From positions 19,756-83,755 of the forward strand of contig QHSP01000050.1 of the NCBI GenBank assembly GCA_003220495.1: a stretch of DNA of 64,000 nucleotides, written 5' to 3'. This document shows positions 57,084 through 64,000 of the stretch, one piece after another. The DNA is from Candidatus Rokuibacteriota bacterium. GTDB taxonomy: Bacteria; Methylomirabilota; Methylomirabilia; Rokubacteriales; CSP1-6. Each line of letters starts with the position of its first letter. Within the stretch, counting starts at the first letter, position 1. Made by a program: the position numbers and the translations under genes. A model generated the notes under the pieces. That model searched no databases. It was not told the DNA's origin and saw only the letters and a program-made list of their open reading frames with translations.

Positions 57084-58871
57084 ATGAGCGCGCTCGGTGC
57101 AAGCCTTCTCGCGAACGGCGTCACATTCAGGGTCTGGGCTCCCCGATGCCGTTCGGTCGACGTGGTCGTCGACGGCCGGGCCATCGAAGCGCTCGTGCCG
57201 CGCGACGGCGGAGTGTTCGACGTGATGCTCGAAGGGCTGGCCGAAGGCGCCCGCTACAAATACCGGCTCGACGCGACCCGTTACCGGCCGGATCCCGCCT
57301 CGCGGTTTCAGCCCGAAGGCGTCCACGGCCCGTCGGTCGTCGTCGACCCGAACCGCTTCGTGTGGACCGATCAGGAATTCGCGGGGCACGCGCTCGGTGA
57401 GCTCGCCTTCTACGAGGCGCACGTGGGCACGTTCACACCGCCGGGAACGTTCGAGGCGATCATTCCCCATCTCGCCCGCCTCGTCGAGCTCGGGATCACC
57501 GCGCTCGAGCTGATGCCGATCGCGGAGTTTCCGGGCTCGCGCAACTGGGGCTACGACGGCGTCCATCTGTGGGCCCCGCAGTCGACCTACGGAGGACCGC
57601 GCGGTCTCAGACGTCTCATCGACGCGTGCCACGCGCGCGGCCTGTCGGTCTTCCTCGACGTCGTGTACAACCACCTCGGTCCGGAAGGGAACTACCTGGC
57701 CGAGTTCGGCCCGTACTTCTCCGACCGCACGCAGACCGCCTGGGGTCCCGCGGTCAACTACGACGGCACGGGCGCCGAGGGCGCGCGCCGCCACGTGATC
57801 GAGAACGGGCGGATGTGGGTCAGCGAGTTCCACATCGACGGCTTCCGTCTCGACGCGATCCACGCGATCCACGACACGAGCCCGGTGCACATCCTCACGG
57901 AATTCGCGGACGCGGTGCGGGGCGAGGCGGCGCGGCTCGGCCGCCGCGTGCACGTGATCGCCGAATCGCACGACAACGATCGCCGGATCGTGCTGCCCTC
58001 GAGCGCGGGCGGGCTCGGTCTCGACGCGGTGTGGTCGGACGACTTCCACCACGCGCTCCACCGGCAGCTCACCGCCGAGACGATGAGCTACTACGTCGAC
58101 TTCGGCTCCGAGCAGCACCTCGACCGCGCGATCGCCGAGGGGTTCGCGTACCAGGGCGAGCCCTCGGAGTATTTCAAGCGTCCGCGCGGCACGCCGAGCG
58201 CCGACCTGGCGGGAGAGCACTTCGTCATCTGCCTGCAGAATCACGATCAGGTCGGCAATCGCCCCCTGGGCGATCGGATCGGCACGCTGGTGCCGTTCGA
58301 AGTGGTCAAGCTCGCGGCCAGCCTGATGTTCGTGACCCCGTCCATCCCGCTGCTCTTCATGGGCGAGGAGTACGGCGAGACGGCGCGCTTTCAGTTCTTC
58401 AGCTCGTTCCTCGACAAGAATCTCGCCGAAGCCGTGCGGAAAGGGCGGACCGAGGAGATGCGCCGGTGGGATTGGAGCGGCCCGATCTCCGATCCCAACG
58501 CGCCCAACACGTTCGTCAGCTCCCGGCTCAATCATTCGCTCGCCGGCGCGCCCCGTCATCGCGGCCTCCGGGAATACTACCGGCGCTGGCTGGCGCTCCG
58601 GCGGACACACCCGGCGCTCGGCACACGTCACAAGGAGCTGACGCGGGTGACGCGCGAAGCGGAGGGCGCCGTGCTCGTCGTGACACGCGCGACCCCGGAC
58701 GGAGACGAGGTCAAGCTCGTCGCGAATCTCACGTCGAAGACCCAGCCCTCGAGCGTGGACGCGCCGACGTGGCGGGTGCTGATCGACAGCGACGCCGAGA
58801 GCTTCAGCGGGAGCGGCGCCGCGGTGCCGCTGGCGCCGTACCAGTGCTTGCTGTACGAGGCGAGGCGGTGA
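57084..58871 (+). CDS. treZ: Malto-oligosyltrehalose trehalohydrolase
   Basis: 595 residues. N-terminal carbohydrate-binding domain (LLANGVTFRVWAPRCRSVDV), then a GH13 barrel with DVVYNHLGPEGNY, nucleophile Asp in DGFRLDAIHAIHDTS, Glu in HVIAESHDNDRRI and CLQNHDQVGNRPLGDR. Releases trehalose from maltooligosyl-trehalose. Its usual partner TreY is not in the window. ATG 57084 chosen. Confidence 0.94.
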   Translation: MSALGASLLANGVTFRVWAPRCRSVDVVVDGRAIEALVPRDGGVFDVMLEGLAEGARYKYRLDATRYRPDPASRFQPEGVHGPSVVVDPNRFVWTDQEFAGHALGELAFYEAHVGTFTPPGTFEAIIPHLARLVELGITALELMPIAEFPGSRNWGYDGVHLWAPQSTYGGPRGLRRLIDACHARGLSVFLDVVYNHLGPEGNYLAEFGPYFSDRTQTAWGPAVNYDGTGAEGARRHVIENGRMWVSEFHIDGFRLDAIHAIHDTSPVHILTEFADAVRGEAARLGRRVHVIAESHDNDRRIVLPSSAGGLGLDAVWSDDFHHALHRQLTAETMSYYVDFGSEQHLDRAIAEGFAYQGEPSEYFKRPRGTPSADLAGEHFVICLQNHDQVGNRPLGDRIGTLVPFEVVKLAASLMFVTPSIPLLFMGEEYGETARFQFFSSFLDKNLAEAVRKGRTEEMRRWDWSGPISDPNAPNTFVSSRLNHSLAGAPRHRGLREYYRRWLALRRTHPALGTRHKELTRVTREAEGAVLVVTRATPDGDEVKLVANLTSKTQPSSVDAPTWRVLIDSDAESFSGSGAAVPLAPYQCLLYEARR

Positions 58872-58877
58872 TAGCGT
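58872..58877 (+). promoter_or_regulatory. -10-like element of the DUF4392 gene
   Basis: TAGCGT (TANNNT pattern), seven bases before GTG 58885, with no Shine-Dalgarno. A weak TTGCTG lies 18 bases upstream. Confidence 0.3.
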
Positions 58878-58884
58878 CCGGCTC

Positions 58885-59774
58885 GTGACGCGCGCCCCCG
58901 ACCTCGTCGACCAGATCCTCGCCCTCGATCCCGGCCACCGCGACATCGCCGCGTTCTCGACCCCCGGCGCCGCCGGCGCCGCCGCGCGCGCGCTTCTCGG
59001 CGCGAAGCGTGTCCTGATCGTCACCGGCTTCACCGTCGAGCCCAACATGCCGGAGACCGACGGGCCGCCCGGCGCCGCCGTGCTCGGCCGCGCGCTCCGC
59101 CGGCTCGGCTCGCGCGTCACGTACGTCACCGACGCGACCAACGTGCCGCTCGTCGAGGCCGCGCTGAAGATCCTGGACGAGCCGTCCGACGTCGTCGTGT
59201 ACCCGGGCGGGGCCGACGGCGCACGGCGGCTGCTCGCGTCAGAGAAACCGACGCACCTCGTCGCGATCGAGCGCCCCGGCCGGAACCGCGCCGGCGACTA
59301 CCTCAACATGCGGGGCGACTCGGTGGCGGCATGGAATCCGCCGATCGACGAGCTGTTTTGGGGGCGCGGCACGCGTCGACCCGTCACCATCGGCATCGGC
59401 GACGGCGGCAACGAGATCGGCATGGGTACGGTGCGGGCGAAGATCGCCCGGCTCGACGCGTTGCGGGCTCGGATCGCCACCGTGGTTCGCGTCGACCACC
59501 TGGTCGTGGCCGGCGTCTCGAACTGGGGCGGCTACGGCGTGGTTACGGCGCTCGGGCGGCTCACCGGGACGGACCTCCTGCACACCCCCGAGATCGAGCG
59601 CCGGCTCATCGCGGCCTGCGTGGCGGCCGGCGCCTGCGACGGCGTGACCCGCCGGCGCGAGCCCACCGTGGACAGCCTCGGGTCGGACACGCACGCGGCC
59701 GTCGTCGACCTGCTTCGATTGGCGTCACGTTCCGGTATCATGGGGGCCAGCACGCTCAGGAGAGGAACACGACG

Positions 59775-59778
<4 letters not shown>
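58885..59778 (+). CDS. DUF4392 protein (D-glutamate cyclase-like)
   Basis: 297 residues from GTG 58885. The segment VTIGIGDGGNEIGMGTVRAK and the N-terminal KRVLIVTGFTVEPNMPETDG are characteristic of the DUF4392 family, which includes the C-terminal domain of D-glutamate cyclase. It therefore may act on D-glutamate or a related amino acid. No signal peptide. The stop overlaps the start of the aminotransferase (ATGA). Confidence 0.82.
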
Positions 59779-61093
<1,315 letters not shown>

Positions 61094-61097
<4 letters not shown>

Positions 61098-61540
61098 CGC
61101 CAGCGCGCCGAGGCCGCGCCGTCGGGCGAACGACGACGGCGCTGCTTCCCCTCCTGCTCGTCATGCTGGTGGGCGGCTGCGTTTACTATCCGACGGTCGA
61201 GGATGTCGGCGGCGTGCGCCTCCTGCCCGAGCACGGGCGCGTCGTGCGAAACGGCGACGGCGCGCTCTTCTTCGTGGACATCAACAGCACGGGCATGTTC
61301 GAGGACGCCATCGTGCGCGTCGAGACGCCGATCGCCAAGCGCACCCAGCTTCTGACCCAGACCGGCGAGCCGTTGACCAAGATCACCGTACCGCCGACGG
61401 CCCTCATGCGCCTGCATCCCGGCGGCGAGCGCGTCGCGCTCTCGGAGCTCACGCGCGAGCTCAAGGCCGGCGAGGTCGTCATCGTCACGCTCTTTCTCGA
61501 GAAGTCGGGCGCCCTCGGCGTCGTCTCGACCGTCGAGTAG
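61094..61540 (+). CDS. PCuAC-like lipoprotein with altered metal site
   Basis: 148 residues from GTG 61094, overlapping the aminotransferase stop. Signal with lipobox-like LVMLVGGC (Cys near 30). The mature part fits the PCu(A)C copper-chaperone fold: LFFVDINSTGMFEDAIVRVE, then LSELTRELKAGEVVIVTLF. The family's copper His and Met ligands are not in place (QLLTQTGEP instead of a His motif), so copper binding is doubtful. Confidence 0.6.
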
Positions 61541-61574
61541 CCGCGCTCGCGCCGACGATTCGGCGCTCCGGAAG

Positions 61575-61603
61575 TAGACGCCTCCGCGCGCGTCTGCTAT
61601 CCT
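61575..61603 (+). promoter_or_regulatory. Promoter of tRNA-Phe
   Basis: TAGACG at 61575-61580, 17-base spacer, TATCCT at 61598-61603, 12 bases before the tRNA. Confidence 0.5.
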
Positions 61604-61615
61604 CACGCGTCTGGT

Positions 61616-61691
<76 letters not shown>

Positions 61692-61738
61692 GGTTTTCAG
61701 CCATCTCGACGACGCGCTCTTCGCGCTGTCACTGAGTT

Positions 61739-62195
61739 GTCCCCGAATTGTCACTGAGCGGAGCCGATTCCGTTATCGTTCCCAGGATCGCTGTGAGCTT
61801 CGTGCCTGCGTCATGCAGATCGCTCTCGGCGACGATCGCGTAGCGCCGGTACACAGCCTCGGGCCGACCCGCCTTCCTGCACGCGGTCTTCGACCGTCCG
61901 CCGCAGCGACTTGATCGGCCTGCCTTAGCGATGGAAGACGGGGCGATGATACGCGCCTGGGCGCGCTCGCAGCGCCGCGTGATCGCCTGCCGTGCGCTCC
62001 AGCAGCGCGCGGAGCTCGGGGATCAAGGGGAAGGCCCGGCCTTCGTTGTTCTTCGTCGAGCCCGGCTCCAGCCGTACGAAGCCGCCCGCGAAGTCGATCT
62101 GCGCCCACGTGAGCGGCAAGACCTCCGAGCGCTGTACCTGGGGACGGAACGCGAGAACCAGCCGCTGCCGTGGTCCGATCGTGCGGGGTCACGTC
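61739..62195 (-). pseudogene. Broken tyrosine-recombinase (integrase) gene
   Basis: Pieces of a phage-type integrase on the minus strand. One piece has RSEVLPLTWAQIDFAGGFVR and LEPGSTKNNEGRAFPLIPE (box I region), ending in a premature TAA after PVFHR (61925-61927). The frame continues as GRPIKSLRRTVEDRVQEGG. A second, frame-shifted piece, EAVYRRYAIVAESDLHDAG, carries the catalytic Tyr region and stops at 61739. The HxLRR segment between them is missing. Not functional. Its end is about 50 bases from tRNA-Phe. Confidence 0.85.
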
Positions 62196-62372
62196 GCGTA
62201 TCGCGTGATCATCCGCTCGGTTTCCACCCGCCGAGCAGGATCATAATTCGCATTCAAAGCAGCATCCGACTCGCGTGGCGAGCGTTCCGCTGCAAACAGA
62301 CCCGAAACTGACGGGGGCTGTTGGCCCCTGAGACCGTCGGCCTGGCGCCGGCTGACTCCTGGGCAGCCCGCG
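62196..62372. other. Degraded spacer between integrase relic and beta-helix gene
   Basis: No supported gene. On the minus strand a short open stretch (NANYDPARRVETERMITRY) joins the integrase remains but has no start or known family. Probably decayed element DNA. Confidence 0.4.
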
Positions 62373-63245
62373 TCACCTCCGTCCCGTCTCGCAGCCGTCC
62401 AGCAGCCTCTCGCCGGAGTTGGCCTTCCATGTGTTGAGCGTGCACAAGTCGGGCGGGAAGTCCGCAAGGTCGTGGATGCCGTTCCCGCGCGCCCGATTGG
62501 CCTGCAATAGGTTGCCGACGCCGGCCGCACCGACTATGATCCCGACGAGCGCGTTGTCGAGCGCCAGGTTCGCCCGGACGATGTTCTCACTGCCGTCTAC
62601 GTTGATACCGATCTGGTTGTGGTCTGCCTGGTTTCCCTGTACGAGGTTGCCTGACCCGCCGACCTGAATGCCCACGGCGTTGTTGTGCACTAGATTGTGC
62701 AGTACCTGAGTCTCGCTCGCGCCCTCGCGCAGCCGGATAGCGGTGCCGCCCTGTGACACGATACTCGCGAGTTCGTTCGCCCGAAGGCGATTGTCCGTGC
62801 CTGACACCTCGATGCCGAACCCCCGCACGCCGACGACCCGCACGTACCGCACCAGGTTGTCGTCCGAGTTTTCAATCAGGATGCCGCCGCCCGGCCCGGT
62901 GCTGATCTGCAGGCGGCTGAGCGTATGTCCGCCACCTCCGTGGAGTCGTACCGAGATGCTGCAGTTGTTGACTTGGCCGTTCTGGATGCGCACGTCCCAG
63001 TGGTCCGACACCTCGACCCCGGTGCCCGGGCCGACGCACAACACCTGGTGGCCACCCAGGTCCACCGTCACGTCGTCGGCCTGCACTGTCAGCGGCGCCA
63101 GGCAGTCGGTAACGAGCCGCGTGTCCGCGGTCACCGTGCCGCAGGCCGGGGGAAGCCCCTGCGCGACGGACGTTGCGGCTGGCCCAGTCGCAGTCGCGCC
63201 GGCCAGCAGGCCTGCCAAGATGAGCGATGGGCCGATGCGCGTCAT
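62373..63245 (-). CDS. Secreted right-handed parallel beta-helix protein
   Basis: 290 residues from ATG 63245 with GAGGAGG upstream. Signal peptide about 1-29 (RIGPSLILAGLLAGATATGP). The rest is a ladder of PbH1-type repeats rich in Asn, Gly and Val, such as VRIQNGQVNNCSISVRLHGG, NLVRYVRVVGVRGFGIEVSG and LHNLVHNNAVGIQVGGSGNL. Fold typical of pectate-lyase/NosD-like surface or polysaccharide-active proteins; no catalytic site identified. The frame is open upstream to 63551 but the leader there is not convincing. Confidence 0.8.
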   Translation of the reverse strand: MTRIGPSLILAGLLAGATATGPAATSVAQGLPPACGTVTADTRLVTDCLAPLTVQADDVTVDLGGHQVLCVGPGTGVEVSDHWDVRIQNGQVNNCSISVRLHGGGGHTLSRLQISTGPGGGILIENSDDNLVRYVRVVGVRGFGIEVSGTDNRLRANELASIVSQGGTAIRLREGASETQVLHNLVHNNAVGIQVGGSGNLVQGNQADHNQIGINVDGSENIVRANLALDNALVGIIVGAAGVGNLLQANRARGNGIHDLADFPPDLCTLNTWKANSGERLLDGCETGRR

Positions 63246-63531
63246 AACTTCCTCCTCATGGGTAAAGGGAAACCGTCGGCCCGACATGGGCCGGATCGGG
63301 ACTCTAGCACTGTGCTCAGCGCTTTGGCAACGATAGTTCTGGTCGTAGGCCAGCGTCTCGAGTTCCGATAGTTTCCCGCTCAATGTGGAAATTGAGCGGC
63401 TCTTCCGAGAGCCCTCTACGTAGCCTGTAAGAAGAAGCTCGACATCCTTCCGCTGTGGCATACTCCCGCCTGCGTGGCGCAGTGGACGTGTCGCCCGCGA
63501 TGATCCATCACGTCTTTGAGGGGAGCGCTTG
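63246..63531. other. Intergenic region with overlapping hairpins
   Basis: Divergent promoter region between the beta-helix gene and the gene starting at 63532. Two perfect hairpins share bases: CCGCTCAAT/ATTGAGCGG at 63376-63399 and GGCTCT/AGAGCC at 63398-63413. Only one can form at a time. No clear promoter is seen. Confidence 0.5.
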
Positions 63532-64000
63532 ATGACGTCGAACCAGCGCATCGACTACACTGCCGGCGCCGAGACCGATCGCCTGGAGGAGTCCTCTCAG
63601 ACGGGATGGGCGCCGGTGAACAACAGGCTCGCGCGCAAGCTCATGAAGCCGAAGGTCTACGATCTGATGTTCCATGCCAACATCAAGGTCACGCCGAAGG
63701 AAGACGGCCGCGATGCGACACGGCAGTATCGCATGCTGCGGGTTCGCAGGGTCTGGCAGGGCAAGCTCGTCGGGCAGGTTCCGTCCGCCTATCAGCTCGT
63801 GAAGGGCGAGAGGGACGGGCGCCTCCCGCCGGGGTTTTACTCCGACAGCAACCTCGACTACTTCGGCGATACGTCGGGCCACTGGACCGACATCCCGTTC
63901 GAGACCTACGCCAGCGGCCAGCACGTCAACCAGAGCCTGATGCAGGAATTCGTCGTCGGCATCGGATACCTGAACAAGGCGCGCGCGCCCGTACCCGAGT
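63532..64000 (+). CDS. Hypothetical protein, N-terminal part, runs off the window
   Basis: At least 156 codons open to the end of the window, so it has no stop here. ATG 63532 with GAGGGGA upstream. Sequence starts MTSNQRIDYTAGAETDRLEE and includes KLMKPKVYDLMFHANIKVTP and LPPGFYSDSNLDYFGDTSGH. No signal peptide or membrane helix. No family recognised. It sits beyond the integrase relic, so it may be part of an integrated element. Confidence 0.65.
   Translation, partial: MTSNQRIDYTAGAETDRLEESSQTGWAPVNNRLARKLMKPKVYDLMFHANIKVTPKEDGRDATRQYRMLRVRRVWQGKLVGQVPSAYQLVKGERDGRLPPGFYSDSNLDYFGDTSGHWTDIPFETYASGQHVNQSLMQEFVVGIGYLNKARAPVPE

Overview
The window is GC-rich bacterial chromosome, roughly two thirds G+C, densely packed with many GTG starts and 4-base start/stop overlaps. 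It carries lipoprotein and outer-membrane-type genes (a LolB-like lipoprotein, MreBCD, PBP2/RodA), a HrcA/CIRCE-controlled groESL, an F420-type flavin oxidoreductase and a GlgE/GH57/TreZ glucan cluster. This suggests a diderm soil or subsurface organism; Candidatus Rokubacteria/Methylomirabilota is my best guess. That is inference from gene content, because no rRNA gene is present.

Layout. 1-6.6 kb: end of an ion transporter, then a leftward block pth-rplY-prs-tRNA-Gln-ispE-lolB-like-DciA/TPR. 6.7-9.9 kb: rlmD and two peptide-type ABC permeases. 9.9-10.2 kb: a long inverted repeat. 10.2-16 kb: vanZ, the DNA-repair pair mrfA-mrfB, a small membrane protein and a 2-hydroxyacid dehydrogenase. 16-21.3 kb: CIRCE-groES-groEL, then rpsF-ssb-rpsR-rplI-dnaB. 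21.3-30.4 kb: KimA-like K+ transporter, MBL hydrolase, AlkA-like glycosylase, DUF971, MFS, F420/PPOX protein, ABC-F, HNH and ComEA-like genes. 30.4-30.9 kb: a highly structured gene-free stretch. 30.9-32.7 kb: csp-rhlE-csp. 34.3-41.6 kb: mreBCD-mrdA-rodA-rng. 41.6-44.4 kb: csoR-copA. 44.4-49.7 kb: DUF2889, PCMT-like, HypE-like, GGT. 49.7-58.9 kb: glgE, two GH57 proteins, glgC, treZ. 58.9-61.5 kb: DUF4392, class III aminotransferase, PCuAC-like lipoprotein. From 61.6 kb: tRNA-Phe followed by a broken integrase, a beta-helix protein and an open gene, which looks like the start of an accessory island.

Three things stand out. (1) At 30.47-30.82 kb there is a candidate structured RNA of about 340 nt, with its own terminator. 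It carries a 13-codon ORF whose ribosome-binding region matches the complement of the 16S rRNA 3' end for 17 bases and can be masked by the ORF's own end. (2) rpsF and rpsR, in one operon, appear to start at CTG and ATT, each with a good Shine-Dalgarno sequence and no usable standard start. (3) At least seven genes have a TANNNT -10 box 6-10 bases before the start codon and no Shine-Dalgarno, which points to widespread leaderless transcripts.

Other notable points are an in-frame DciA(DUF721)-TPR lipoprotein fusion, paired csp leaders with a matching hairpin, a sigma-54-type promoter before mreB and a textbook CsoR operator.
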